A DNA stretch of 64,000 nucleotides from Neocallimastix lanati (nom. inval.) (Eukaryota; Neocallimastigomycota; Neocallimastigomycetes; Neocallimastigales; Neocallimastigaceae). The stretch is taken from NCBI GenBank assembly GCA_016946835.1, contig JACVTC010000179.1, forward strand, positions 62,001 to 126,000, read 5' to 3'. Shown here piece after piece: positions 11,601 to 20,941 of the stretch. How positions within the stretch are numbered: the stretch's first letter is position 1; the number at the start of each line of letters is the position of its first letter. The notes under the pieces were generated by a model, which saw nothing but the letters and a program-made list of their open reading frames with translations, was not told the DNA's origin and searched no databases. The translations under genes were made by a program, and so were the position numbers.

Positions 11601-13560
11601 CCAAGAATTTGATGGTCAGTTACACCCAATTGCTTTTATTTCTACCAGTCTAACCAAATCTCAACTAAATTACCCCATTTATGATAAAGAGCTTCTTGCA
11701 ATTAAAGTTGCTTTGGAAGAATGGCGTCATTACCTTGAAGGTGCTCGCCATCCATTTACTATTTATACCGATCATAAAAACCTTACTTTTCCTAGGAAGC
11801 CTGAGCTACTTTCTCAACGACAAATTCGTTGGTATGAATTTCTTTCTCGTTTCGATTTTATTCTTGTGTATCGTTCTGGTAAAAAATCTGGTAAACCAGA
11901 TATTTTGTCAAGAAGAAGTGATCATTTATTTGATTGTTCTCGTGATGTTTCTTGTTGTGTTATTAATCGTAACTCATGTGACGAGTCCTTAATTAATTCT
12001 ATTTTGAAATCTTTAAATAATGATGATCTTTTTATAAAAATTAAATCATTTATTTTAAATAATAGTAATGTTAATCCACCTATTAAATTTATTGATAAGT
12101 GTAAAATTGATAAGGAAGGTTTCTTACTTTTTGATAACTTAATTTATGTCCCTCAGAATCTTCGTACAAGAGTTCTTGAAATACACCATGACTCTGTTAC
12201 TGCTGGTCATTTCGGTGTACGCAAAACATTTGATTTGATTAATCGTAACTTTTGGTGGCCTAAGTTACGTAATGATGTTAAAAAGTTTGTTAAGTCCTGT
12301 GAAACTTGCTGCAAAGCTAAAGTTCCAAGACATAAACCCTACGGTCTTTTATCTCCTTTGTCTACCCCCGACAGACCATGGTCAGACATCTCCATGGATT
12401 TTATTGTTGAATTACCGAAATCCAAAGATATGACCACTGTCATGACTGTTGTAGATAGATTGACTAAAATGGCACATTTTATTCCTTTGCGTTGTCTTCC
12501 TACTGCTTCAATTGCTGCCGATTCTTTTATTAACCATATCTTTAGGTTACATGGCTTTCCTGATTCCATTGTTTCGGATAGAGGTACGCAATTTACTTCT
12601 GATTTTTGGAATCGTCTTTGCGAATTATTAAACATTAAGTTGTCATTCTCCACTTCGAACCATCCGCAGACTGATGGTCAAACGGAGAGGGTGAACGGAA
12701 TATTGGAACAATATCTCCGTTGTTTCATAAATGAAAAACAAAATAATTGGGTTGACTTGTTGCCTTTTGCCGAATTTGCTTATAATAATACTCTGCAACA
12801 ATCAATCAATCAATCACCATTTTTTGCAAACTATGGATTTAATCCAAAATTTAGTTTAGAAATTCCTTCTTCAGATAGTCCTCATAGAGCTGATGTTAGA
12901 GTGAAAGATATAAATGAAAATATTAAATTTTTAAAGGAAAATTTAGAGTCAGCTAAAGAAACTTATAAAAAGTATGCCGATTTCAAAAGATCATCCTCGC
13001 CAGATTTTGAAGTTGGTAAAAAAGTTTGGTTACTCAAAGGAAATACAACTAAGAATGTAAAAAGGAAATTAGCAGACCAAATGCTTGGTCCATTTGAAAT
13101 TGTGAAGAAAGTTAGTTCATTAGCCTACGAACTCAAATTACCAAGTAATATGCGTTGTCACCCTGTTTTCCATGTATCTTTACTGGAACCATTTTATGAA
13201 AATGAATTTGCTAATAGAAATAATAGGAAAAGAAAGAATATTAAGTTAACTACCGATACCATAAATAAGATTCCTGAAAGAATTATTGATATGAGGACAT
13301 ATAGAGGAAAAAATCGTTTCCTCATATCTTGGAAAGGCCTAGATTCTGTTGAAGATTCTTGGATCGATGAAGATCAAATTTACGATAGACAGCTAATTCA
13401 AGAGTACTTTCGTAAATCTAAAAGGAATAAACGAAATAATGTGGTTGATGATGGTGATAAAGATTTTAATGAAGAATACATTAGGCATAAATATCAACCA
13501 TTTATAATTGACATTCCTTCCCGGAGATTGAACTCTATAGTTCGCAGGAGCTCAACTTAA
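8677..13560 (+). CDS. Gag-Pol polyprotein of element A (1627 aa)
   Basis: A single fused polyprotein for capsid assembly, processing, reverse transcription and integration. Domains in order: retrotransposon Gag over residues 20-220; CCHC knuckle from C249 (CFICGKAGHLQFNC); aspartic protease D346-S-G; an acidic, Asn/Lys-rich linker; reverse transcriptase with YIDD at 815-818; RNase H with catalytic D964; integrase zinc finger H1171, H1178, C1208, C1211; core D1241, D1301, E1337 (35 residues between the last two); and a C-terminal chromodomain from about residue 1533 (PERIIDMRTYRGKNRFLISW). The ATG at 8677 is well placed after the leader and gives a full Gag. All catalytic residues are present and no stop or frameshift is seen. 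Known for the family: chromodomains direct integration toward chromatin marks. The base composition is A+T-rich like its neighbours. Confidence 0.96.
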   Translation: MEGQQPNQLPIHPATQLKIINDPPLFSGSTKDLDGFLTRVELAIEVNPHRFPDDRRRVMFVISYFTGKALNWASCLRRNNNPVLGNYGNFIAELRRNFGDPDVEAVIANGKLCNIRQFKYGHVVEYISEFQKISQYSDFNEPAKIYMFIKGLHYKMREKLAIVNPNPDNLENLFREAVTIENLTKRNDLREYYLTHQDRRNYNQNDPMDVDLYRIKKGQTATRYFPSHRKNYNEQNNPFREERKRKGLCFICGKAGHLQFNCPNKKRPKNIKLINRASDTEAASTSSSAPTSSVRRIKKICENENVYRILDIVEKENMFFKGKTNILDFYIKTNNSEETKVKVLIDSGSDINCMHPEFARVNKINLINADNSFKVAGLGYGLSTVKKMTEKCILRFKNHLEVIQLYALRIPDVDIILGLPWIEKHCPINYHDSKKISFSSGYCARHCNVGKRNRKNKNKKKLNKISTKGKEPYEELSVTKEKNNPKRKYSFESDSDMDSDEEITIRGRRTRIKTCSEKEELNDVKNFCIINYDSDVNDSFMFDYDDEIYEFSDSNNINLDELNKICKIDILCNNVTKNCNHNDNFNKDENKKYISKKCSVKNLCCICNCLKISNFENKLNQKIIGIPPIYNNYAEVFNERNCNILPPHREYDCEIRLKDNSNLFYGPIYPLTEAERDELKKYIKENLEKGFIRKSKSPAGAPVLFVKKKDGSLRLCVDYRKLNEMTIRNSYPLPLISELLDRVKGAKYFTKLDLKSAYNLVRIKEGDEYKTAFRTRYGHFEYLVMPFGLKNAPATFQHFINDVLSDYLDDFVISYIDDILIYSNSLEEHHEHVKKVLKKLLENDLYIKLEKCEFDVTETTFLGYILSKDGLKVDPEKVKAILDWPVPSNVKEIQSFIGLCNYYRIFIKDFAKIARPLHKLTRKNVPFLWGSDQQKSFDKFKELFTSAPILRNPDSNKPFIVETDASNFAVGAILSQEFDGQLHPIAFISTSLTKSQLNYPIYDKELLAIKVALEEWRHYLEGARHPFTIYTDHKNLTFPRKPELLSQRQIRWYEFLSRFDFILVYRSGKKSGKPDILSRRSDHLFDCSRDVSCCVINRNSCDESLINSILKSLNNDDLFIKIKSFILNNSNVNPPIKFIDKCKIDKEGFLLFDNLIYVPQNLRTRVLEIHHDSVTAGHFGVRKTFDLINRNFWWPKLRNDVKKFVKSCETCCKAKVPRHKPYGLLSPLSTPDRPWSDISMDFIVELPKSKDMTTVMTVVDRLTKMAHFIPLRCLPTASIAADSFINHIFRLHGFPDSIVSDRGTQFTSDFWNRLCELLNIKLSFSTSNHPQTDGQTERVNGILEQYLRCFINEKQNNWVDLLPFAEFAYNNTLQQSINQSPFFANYGFNPKFSLEIPSSDSPHRADVRVKDINENIKFLKENLESAKETYKKYADFKRSSSPDFEVGKKVWLLKGNTTKNVKRKLADQMLGPFEIVKKVSSLAYELKLPSNMRCHPVFHVSLLEPFYENEFANRNNRKRKNIKLTTDTINKIPERIIDMRTYRGKNRFLISWKGLDSVEDSWIDEDQIYDRQLIQEYFRKSKRNKRNNVVDDGDKDFNEEYIRHKYQPFIIDIPSRRLNSIVRRSST

Positions 13561-13570
13561 AGGGCGAGAA
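13559..13570 (+). promoter_or_regulatory. Polypurine tract of A
   Basis: AAAGGGCGAGAA lies directly before the 3' LTR and overlaps the ORF stop. It is the expected plus-strand primer. Confidence 0.75.
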
Positions 13571-14340
13571 TGTAAAGATTTAATAAAATCTTTAATAAAT
13601 TAATTATTACATAATTAATTAATGTAATAAAATTACATAAATTTATGATTTACGTATATGAAAATTAATTATAAATTTATGTAAACTTTTCATAAAGGAA
13701 AAATTATTATTTAAATAATTTTGGATAATAACTTAAATCTAAATAATTTATTTAAGTTAGTTAATTTAGTTTAGTTTATTTAAAATAGTTATTCTATTTA
13801 ACTTAGTTAATTTAGTTTAGTTAGTTTAAAATACTTTAAAATTAATTTCGGAATAGTTTTAAATAGTTAAAATTAGTTTAAATAGTTTACAAAAATAGTT
13901 TTGAATTGTAAATATATAAACATTAGTATTAATAATATTTATATAATAAATATATAATAAATGAGTTGTTATTGAATTTAATTATTATTGTAAATAAGTT
14001 GAAAGTTTATTAAATTAATTATTGTTTAGTTTAGTTAATTATTATTTAATAAAATTATTAATAAATATTTTGTTTATAAATAAATAGTAATATATGTAAA
14101 TTAGATAGAAATAATATATTATAATGTAATAATGAAAAAATATAAATACATGTAAATTTCTATAATTAAATCGATGTATTAGTTATTGACTATATGATAG
14201 TTAATAACAAAAAGAGATTTAATTTTTTTTTAATTAATAAAGATTATTTTATTTAAAAAAACGAATTTTTATTACGTGTTTTTTTTATTTTTGTGTTAAA
14301 ATTTGTTATTTGTAATCTGTTTCTGATAGAACTCTTTACA
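13571..14340 (+). repeat. 3' LTR of element A
   Basis: 770 bp, matching the 5' LTR over the parts compared, and followed by the ATTAA target duplicate. Confidence 0.95.
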
Positions 14341-14637
14341 ATTAATAATAAAAAATTAATATAAAATATTTAATAATTAATTTTTATTATACAAAGAAAT
14401 GGCTTTACCATTTCTATTATTTTAAGAAAAAAAAAAAATATAAATAACAGTAAAAAAATTGTATTTTTTTATATTGTAATTTAATATTGTAATTTTTTAA
14501 ATAAAAAAATTTTAATAAAGGATTTATAAAAACAAAAATTTATTTTGTTTATTAATTTTCTTGTTTGTTTATTTTTTTGTTGTTTATATTAATACTTATT
14601 TTTATTTTTCCCTCTCTCCGAACCTTAACATAAAATT

Positions 14638-14654
14638 TGGTGGAGATATCGGGG
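14638..14654 (+). promoter_or_regulatory. Primer-binding site of B
   Basis: TGGTGGAGATATCGGGG starts 7 nt after the 5' LTR. It begins with TGG, the complement of a tRNA CCA end. The same 17 bases follow the 5' LTRs of E1 and E2. I cannot name the tRNA. Confidence 0.8.
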
Positions 14655-15987
14655 ATAATAAAATTAAAAATAAGATAATATAAATAATATTAAAATAAAT
14701 ATATTTTTCTTAAAAAAACAATTTTTTTTTTATATTTCGAAGTGTTTGATAATTTATATTATCCGTGAAGCTTCGAATAAATTTTAAATTTTATCTTTTT
14801 TTTTTATTTTTCTTGGGCATTGGAGTTAGTACGATTTAGAAGCGTACTTATCTCAGAACTCAAGAAGTAGAGGGTTTTCGGGTTAATTACTCTTAAGAAT
14901 TAATTGTAGTGACAATTATTCTTAAGCTCTGGTCGTTCTGTTTAATAGTAAGCAGAAGCGCCTGGTGTAAGCACCACATGAAGCCGTAATAGGCGAGCTG
15001 GGTTGACTTACATACTACCACTCTACGTTCTGTTTTAAGTACGGAAAATTTCCGGAAATGCCGTTGTTCAAGAAATAATTAATTAATGATAAAATTTAAT
15101 TTTTTTTTAAGTATTTTATAATTTAAATTTTAACTTTTTTTTTTAGAGTAATAAATAAAAAAAAAAAAAATTTTTTTTTTATAATACAAATAATAATATT
15201 AATAATATTTTTATTCTAATAAATATCCAAAAATTTTAAATAGAATTGAAAAAGAACATTTGAGGAAGCTACTTTGTTTAATTTAATATTGATAATTGAA
15301 ATATTCTTTTCTTATCAAGATTGAATTAAACAAGTTATATTCAGCATAAACAAGCCTTACTAGCTGTCAAGAGGGGGATAGTAGGGGTAATATTAAGATC
15401 CTGAAGCGTGTGACGGAACATAGATCACGTGAATAAGGTGACGGAATGAATATTATCGGACGAAAGACCCATAAGCTAGTAGTTTATAATATAACTTGGT
15501 CGGTAATTCAACTTGATAATAACAATATTAAATTAATTTTTTTTTTATAAAAATAAGCTTCTAAATAAAAAAAAAATAAATTTAAGTAAATTCAAATAAA
15601 AAAAAAAATTCTGTTGAGTGGGTCGAAGAGGAATTCGAGCTCAACTAGTAAATTATTAATATATTTTCATCGTTAAGTGGGTCGAAGGGGAATTCGAGCT
15701 TAACTATTCTACGAATTGATATATTTGGTGGTCAAGTTGACGCTAGTTTATATCTTAAATTTATTTGGTTGTTGAATCCATTGTTTACTACTTATTCAAA
15801 ATAATTAAATTGATAACTTTTGGCTAATTTATTATAAAAAAATAAAACTCTACTACTCAAGAAAAATACATTGAGGTTATTAATCAAATCTTTATTACCT
15901 GGTAACACAAAAATATTTTTTTTAATATAACTATTAACCTTGTATACTCTACTTGATTCATTACTACTTCTTTCAATAAATTCAAAC
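14655..15987 (+). other. Long structured leader of B
   Basis: 1.3 kb of untranslated leader. Two blocks (14816-15075 and 15330-15500) are clearly richer in G+C than the surroundings and full of short inverted repeats. The rest is A/T homopolymer. It ends with two TCGA hairpins (15613-15704). It may serve packaging, dimerisation or internal initiation; this is inference. Confidence 0.5.
15613..15704 (+). repeat. Two TCGA hairpin units in the leader of B
   Basis: Units at 15613-15645 and 15672-15704. Each has outer arms GTTGAG/CTCAAC or GTTAAG/CTTAAC, inner TCGA/TCGA arms and an 8-nt purine-rich loop (AGAGGAAT, AGGGGAAT). The arm changes are compensatory between units. Related units form arrays in E1 and E2. 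Confidence 0.65.
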
Positions 15988-16926
15988 ATGTCGGAAAACT
16001 CTTCTTCTGATAGTGGTGGCTCGTCTAGTGCATCACCCTCTATTCCCAGTCCAGTAGCTATAAATAATAGTCGAATTAATTTTAAAGACTTAAAGAAGGA
16101 ACTTAAGGGAATAGAAAAACTTAGTAAAGACAACTTAGATATAAAATCCTGGGCCTCTGAACTAAAATTATGGATCAGATATCAGCAAGTGGTTGATCCA
16201 GAAACAATATTTATAGCTTGTATTTTGACTTCTACCGGTGAAATAAGAGAAATCATCCAAGATATGGAAAATGATAATATCTTTAGTGATGATGATAATG
16301 ACGAAGATAATAACATCGGTGATGACAATATTCATAATTTCCCAAGTTTAGACAAAATTGTGGACGAATTAGAAAAATTCTATGGCCTAAAAGAAGATCA
16401 AAATGTTCTACTCAGAGAACTTCGTGCACTTAAAATTAAAAGGAACGAAAAAGTGAAAGATTTTAATATACGCTACCGAACTCTTTACCACAAGTTGGAT
16501 ATTAAAAGACGAAAACGAATTAGTGTATTAGACTATGCCGACTCATTACAAAATAATAAAGAGGCATGGAAAAGAGTTTCCCTTAAGGATAATATTTCTC
16601 TCAATAAAGCCTTTGAAATAGCGGAAAAAGTAGATAGACTTATTCCTAAAATTGCTTATGATTCAGACGAAAATACTTATCCTCACTATAATAAGCCCTC
16701 CAATTTTAATAAAAAGAAATTTAAACAGAAATCTTTCTCAGAACCAAGAAAGCCAGTAAAAGATTCAGATGTTGAAGATCTAACAAAACGAATGAAAAAC
16801 TTAACTATTAGTACATGTTTCTTCTGTACGGAAAAAGGTCATTATCAGAATAACTGTCCTAAGCTTAAAGCGATTGTTGATAAAAATCGCCAAGAATATT
16901 TCGAAAATAAAAATTTAAATCACTAA
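15988..16926 (+). CDS. Gag of element B (312 aa)
   Basis: Structural Gag protein. The frame is open from 15940, but that position is TTG; the first ATG at 15988 gives MSENSSS, matching the MSKETT start of the E Gags, so I use it. Seen: a Ser-rich N-terminus, a helical capsid-like region (FKDLKKELKGIEKLSKDNLD), an acidic stretch near residues 92-112, and a CCHC knuckle at about residue 277 (CFFCTEKGHYQNNC). The frame ends 9 nt after a TTTAAAT slip site, and pol lies in the -1 frame. Closest relatives in the window are the E1 and E2 Gags. Confidence 0.9.
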   Translation: MSENSSSDSGGSSSASPSIPSPVAINNSRINFKDLKKELKGIEKLSKDNLDIKSWASELKLWIRYQQVVDPETIFIACILTSTGEIREIIQDMENDNIFSDDDNDEDNNIGDDNIHNFPSLDKIVDELEKFYGLKEDQNVLLRELRALKIKRNEKVKDFNIRYRTLYHKLDIKRRKRISVLDYADSLQNNKEAWKRVSLKDNISLNKAFEIAEKVDRLIPKIAYDSDENTYPHYNKPSNFNKKKFKQKSFSEPRKPVKDSDVEDLTKRMKNLTISTCFFCTEKGHYQNNCPKLKAIVDKNRQEYFENKNLNH

Positions 16927-16946
16927 AAGGGAGAAGAAGCACTCCC
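16914..16946 (+). promoter_or_regulatory. Putative -1 frameshift signal of B
   Basis: Slip heptamer T TTA AAT (16914-16920, in Gag codons), an 8-nt spacer containing the Gag stop, then stem GGGAG (16929-16933), 8-nt loop and CTCCC (16942-16946). The overlapping A AAT TTA also fits the X XXY YYZ rule. The pol frame opens just upstream, at 16911, and is exactly -1 to gag. Confidence 0.75.
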
Positions 16947-19900
16947 ATCGTCAATAAAATTGCTTCAGTCAAATTTCAATCAACCTTAGAAGAACCACAA
17001 CAAAATCACCTTCAAGAAGTAATAAGTATGGAATCAGAATCAGAAAATGAAGAAGAATTTCATACTGAAAAAGTAAGTAAATCTGACTTAGAAGAAAATG
17101 AAAGTTATTTATGCGCTGCAATTAAACGAAAAAAAGATGACAAACTAGAATCTAGTCCAGGAAAGAAAATACATCGAAGTCTTAAAGATAATCCTAGACC
17201 AATTGCAACACCTGCATTAAGAAAGAAAAAAGAAAATGAACTAATGGAAAACCCAAAGCAAAAATCAACTCGGAGTCAGATTCACCCATCAATACTTACG
17301 CAACCTTTAATTAATAAGGAAAAAGAAAAAGAAAAAGAGCTACGTGATAAAGAACGAGCTAATACTTCAAAAAGACAAGTTAAAACTATTGAAATTGACA
17401 AATCAGAAACTAATAATATTATTGATATTACTTCAAATAATACTCCTGATAATACAACAGAACAAACTTTAACAAAATTGGTGAATGATAAAATTAATAA
17501 TAAATCTTCTATAACCAAAACTGCAAGAGTACCAAGAATTCTTCAAATGATTGCGAATCAAAAACCATATGATGTTATTGAAGATCTGAATAACATCAAA
17601 TGTAATATTACCTTAGCCCAACTACTAGATGTGTCTCCAAAAGTAAAGACCAAAGTCATACAAGGCTTAAAATTTGAAAAAGACCAAACAAAAATTTCTG
17701 GTGCTGTAAACAATGTTTGTGCTACGACTATCTTAGTAAATAATATTGATCATACATATAAGAGTAAGAATATAGAACCTAATGAAGATGATATCGCAAT
17801 GGTAGACGTTGAGGTAGATGGAGTAAAAGGAAAAGCTTTAATGGACTCCTGTAGTAACCTTAATATTGTAACACAGCAATTTTTGGATAAACTTCCTACA
17901 ACTTATGAACCTATCGATGTTAGTTGCGGTAGAATTCGATTAGCTACCCAAAATGAAGAATACTCAGAAGATTACATTGTCCAAATTCCCTTAAAAATTA
18001 ATAACTTTGAAATGATAGCTAAATGCAGAGTAGTTGATAAAGAAGACCCGTTCTATGATATTCTTATTAATTTAAAAACTTTAGTAGATTATAAATTATT
18101 TATCCATCCAACATTGTATAGTCTCTGTTATATGAATGATAATGGACTTATTGATGTGATAGCTCCAATTAACAACACTTATGATGAAGAAGAAAAATTA
18201 ATGTGTGTATTAAAAGCAATACCTGATGAAAACAACAACGATCTTAAGAAAATAGAAGGTTTACCTCCTAAAGAATATATTCATAACAAAAAGTTCACTG
18301 ACACCCTTAATAAAATGTTCATAGAACAAATTATACAACTGCTTGAGGATTATTTAGTAATTATAGCCACCTCATCTGAAGAATTAACTCCTTCTGACTT
18401 ATCACCACATAAAATTAGATTAAAACCTGGTGTAAAACCAATTAAACAGAAATATTATAGAGTAACCAAATATAAATCTGATATTCTAAAAGAAGAACTT
18501 ACCAAATTGATCAATAAGAAACTAATTGAACCGTCGTATTCAGAGTGGTCCTCCCCAGTAGTTTTAGTTCCTAAACATAATGGAAAGTGGAGAATGTGTA
18601 TCGACTACCGAAAAGTAAATGATGTTACCATTAAAGACTCTTACTCTTTGCCAAATATTGATGAAATTTTCGATAGCTTAGATGGAGCCAAAATTTTTAC
18701 TACAATGGATCTCTATTCTGGTTACCATCAAATACTAATGGATGAAGAAAGCGTTGAAGTAACCAGTTTTACTACTAAGTTGGGTAATTACCAATTCAAG
18801 GTAATGCCTTTCGGATTAACTGGAGCTCCTGCTACCTTCCAAAGAGAAATGAATAAGATTCTCTTTCCTTACATTGGTGAATTTGTTTTTAACTTCATTG
18901 ACGATATTTTGATCTATTCAAAAACAGTTGAAGAACATCTCGATCACATTAAGAAAGTATTAGACGTATTCAAGGAACATAAACTCAAGATCAACATTGA
19001 AAAATGTTCTTTCATGCAATCTGAAGTAGAAGTTCTAGGTCACAAGGTATCTGACAAAGGCTTAAGTCCTCTGGATAGCAAAATAGAAGCTATTAAAAAA
19101 TGGATAGCACCTACTGATCTCCATGAATTACGATCCTTCTTAGGAGCAATTGGATACTACAGAACTTTTATCGATAAATATGCACAGATCACAGCTCCTC
19201 TTTGTAAGTTATTGCGAAAAGGTGTTAAGTACCAATGGAAAGATGAACAAGAGAAAAGCTTTAAAATGCTTAAGGAAAAATTAATGAATGCCCCAATTCT
19301 AAAATTCCCTTCTTTCAATAAAGAGTTTATTATAAGAACTGATGCGTCCTATGATGGAGTAGGTGGTGTACTACTACAAAAGAATGAAGAAACTAACAAA
19401 GAACACCCAATTCATTATACGAGTCGAACACTAACCAAAAGTGAGAAAAATTACGGAATAACTGATTTAGAAGGAACAGCCTTATTCTATTGCTTAACTA
19501 AATTCAAATCATATATAATGGGAAAGCCTCATAAAACTATTATATATACAGACCATAAACCCTTAGTCGGACTGTTCAACAAGAAAGAACCAACAAATGC
19601 TAGACAAACTAGATGGTGCATGGCTGCTAACCTTTTGGGGGTTGAAATCTGCTATGAATCAGGTAAAAAGAATGTTATTGCAGATGCCCTATCAAGAATG
19701 AAGAATGACACTGACAAGAAGGTATTAGTTACCAAAATTACAAAAGAAGTCGACGAATCTCTTTTATCTAAAGTAGTAAAAGAATTTATTGAAGAAAAGT
19801 TTACTATAATCGATGGTGTTGAATATTTCATAGATGGAAATATCTACCGAAAATTAGTTACTGATCTTAACGAAAAATTAAAGCTAATTCTAGAAGCCCA

Positions 19901-20918
19901 CCAAATCGGTCATGAAGGTTATCACAAAACTTATCAACGACTTAGGAAAAGCTATTACTGGAATGGTATGGTAAACGACATTAAGAGGATTATAGCTAAA
20001 TGTGAAAAGTGCCAATTGAATAAACCTCAACCATATCCAAAACCAACAGAAGATATTCCAACTGAAGTGGAAGGACCCTTTACTCACCTTGGTCTTGATA
20101 TAATTGGACCTTTAGAGAAAACTTCCAACAACAATCAATATATTATGGTGGTAGTCGATTATTTCACCAAGTGGGTTGAAGCCGAACCTACAGAAAATGT
20201 AACCTCTAAAGAAGTTATAAAATTCCTTATCAATGTTTTTGCACGCCATGGAGTACCTCAAGTGATTACTACGGACAATGGTGTCCAATTTACTTCCGAT
20301 ATGACCAAGATATTCCTCGATCTCTATGATGTATACGTGAAATTTAGTACCACTTATCACCCTGAAACTAATGGACTCACAGAGAATAGAAACAAAGAGA
20401 TAGGAAAATTACTTCGACTTCTAAGTGAAAAGCACAAGGAATGGGATGAAGTACTACCTTCTGCTTTATGGGCCCTTCGTACTACCAAGAATTCTGTCAC
20501 TAATCATTCAAGTTTCGAGCTGGTATATGGAAGAGAAGACCAGCAACCTTTCGATATCGCTGCAAGACCTACTATAGGAATAAACAAGTCATCTGATGAG
20601 ATCTTACTCGAAAAGTTTGTTAACCACTACTTATGGACAACAGAAGCCGCTGCAAATGTGAAAAATGCGAATAAATATTGGGCCAATAGAAGAGAAAGCA
20701 AGAACAGCATGAATCAAGCTAAAAATATTAGGCCTGGAGACTTAGTCTTAGTCCGAAATTTTTCTAGAACCAAACTTGAACCATATTTTGTTGGACCTCT
20801 TCAAGTATTAAAGAAACAATTCAATACGGTAACTCTTGTGGACCCTAAATCTGGAATCCAAATGAACCGCAATGTCCATTTAAAGAATATAGTAAAGTTT
20901 AACTCAGCTTCTGTATAG
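16920..20918 (+). CDS. Pol of element B, made as a Gag-Pol frameshift product
   Basis: Translation probably enters this frame at 16920 by slippage; the Met at 17028 is internal. Residues below count from 17028. Aspartic protease motif is D273-S-C, not D-S/T-G (MDSCSNLNIV). Reverse transcriptase has FIDD at 623-626. RNase H catalytic D772. Integrase zinc finger H958, H962, C992, C995; core D1024, D1083, E1119 (35 between the last two). The protein stops soon after the integrase with no chromodomain. The N-terminal 250 residues are Lys/Glu/Asn-rich, with a conserved SLKDNPRP.ATPALRKKKEN segment also in E1 and E2. The frame is unbroken. Confidence 0.93.
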   Translation, partial: SLKGRRSTPIVNKIASVKFQSTLEEPQQNHLQEVISMESESENEEEFHTEKVSKSDLEENESYLCAAIKRKKDDKLESSPGKKIHRSLKDNPRPIATPALRKKKENELMENPKQKSTRSQIHPSILTQPLINKEKEKEKELRDKERANTSKRQVKTIEIDKSETNNIIDITSNNTPDNTTEQTLTKLVNDKINNKSSITKTARVPRILQMIANQKPYDVIEDLNNIKCNITLAQLLDVSPKVKTKVIQGLKFEKDQTKISGAVNNVCATTILVNNIDHTYKSKNIEPNEDDIAMVDVEVDGVKGKALMDSCSNLNIVTQQFLDKLPTTYEPIDVSCGRIRLATQNEEYSEDYIVQIPLKINNFEMIAKCRVVDKEDPFYDILINLKTLVDYKLFIHPTLYSLCYMNDNGLIDVIAPINNTYDEEEKLMCVLKAIPDENNNDLKKIEGLPPKEYIHNKKFTDTLNKMFIEQIIQLLEDYLVIIATSSEELTPSDLSPHKIRLKPGVKPIKQKYYRVTKYKSDILKEELTKLINKKLIEPSYSEWSSPVVLVPKHNGKWRMCIDYRKVNDVTIKDSYSLPNIDEIFDSLDGAKIFTTMDLYSGYHQILMDEESVEVTSFTTKLGNYQFKVMPFGLTGAPATFQREMNKILFPYIGEFVFNFIDDILIYSKTVEEHLDHIKKVLDVFKEHKLKINIEKCSFMQSEVEVLGHKVSDKGLSPLDSKIEAIKKWIAPTDLHELRSFLGAIGYYRTFIDKYAQITAPLCKLLRKGVKYQWKDEQEKSFKMLKEKLMNAPILKFPSFNKEFIIRTDASYDGVGGVLLQKNEETNKEHPIHYTSRTLTKSEKNYGITDLEGTALFYCLTKFKSYIMGKPHKTIIYTDHKPLVGLFNKKEPTNARQTRWCMAANLLGVEICYESGKKNVIADALSRMKNDTDKKVLVTKITKEVDESLLSKVVKEFIEEKFTIIDGVEYFIDGNIYRKLVTDLNEKLKLILEAHQIGHEGYHKTYQRLRKSYYWNGMVNDIKRIIAKCEKCQLNKPQPYPKPTEDIPTEVEGPFTHLGLDIIGPLEKTSNNNQYIMVVVDYFTKWVEAEPTENVTSKEVIKFLINVFARHGVPQVITTDNGVQFTSDMTKIFLDLYDVYVKFSTTYHPETNGLTENRNKEIGKLLRLLSEKHKEWDEVLPSALWALRTTKNSVTNHSSFELVYGREDQQPFDIAARPTIGINKSSDEILLEKFVNHYLWTTEAAANVKNANKYWANRRESKNSMNQAKNIRPGDLVLVRNFSRTKLEPYFVGPLQVLKKQFNTVTLVDPKSGIQMNRNVHLKNIVKFNSASV

Positions 20919-20930
20919 CTTGAGTCTTAG

Positions 20931-20941
20931 TGGGGGCATCT
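20931..20941 (+). promoter_or_regulatory. G-rich plus-strand primer candidate of B
   Basis: TGGGGGCATCT directly precedes the 3' LTR. E1 and E2 have CGGGGCATCT at the same place. It is not a pure purine tract, which is unusual. Confidence 0.55.

Larger units (their letters stand above)
7073..14340 (+). mobile_element. Element A, intact Ty3/gypsy chromovirus nested in B
   Basis: 7268 bp with two 770-bp LTRs, one uninterrupted gag-pol ORF and a purine tract before the 3' LTR. ATTAA flanks it at 7068-7072 and 14341-14345, and the empty site with a single ATTAA is visible in the 3' LTR of B near 21628-21632. Matching LTRs and an open frame indicate a recent, possibly active copy. Confidence 0.95.
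5720..14630 (+). repeat. 5' LTR of element B, split by C1 and A
   Basis: It starts TGATAAAGAATGCCC and ends CCGAACCTTAACA, as does the 3' LTR at 20942-21916. Subtracting C1 (658 bp), A (7268 bp) and one copy of each 5-bp duplication leaves 975 bp, the exact length of the 3' LTR. Both copies contain TATAAATA followed by an A+T-rich tract, a plausible core promoter in the last third of the LTR. Confidence 0.92.
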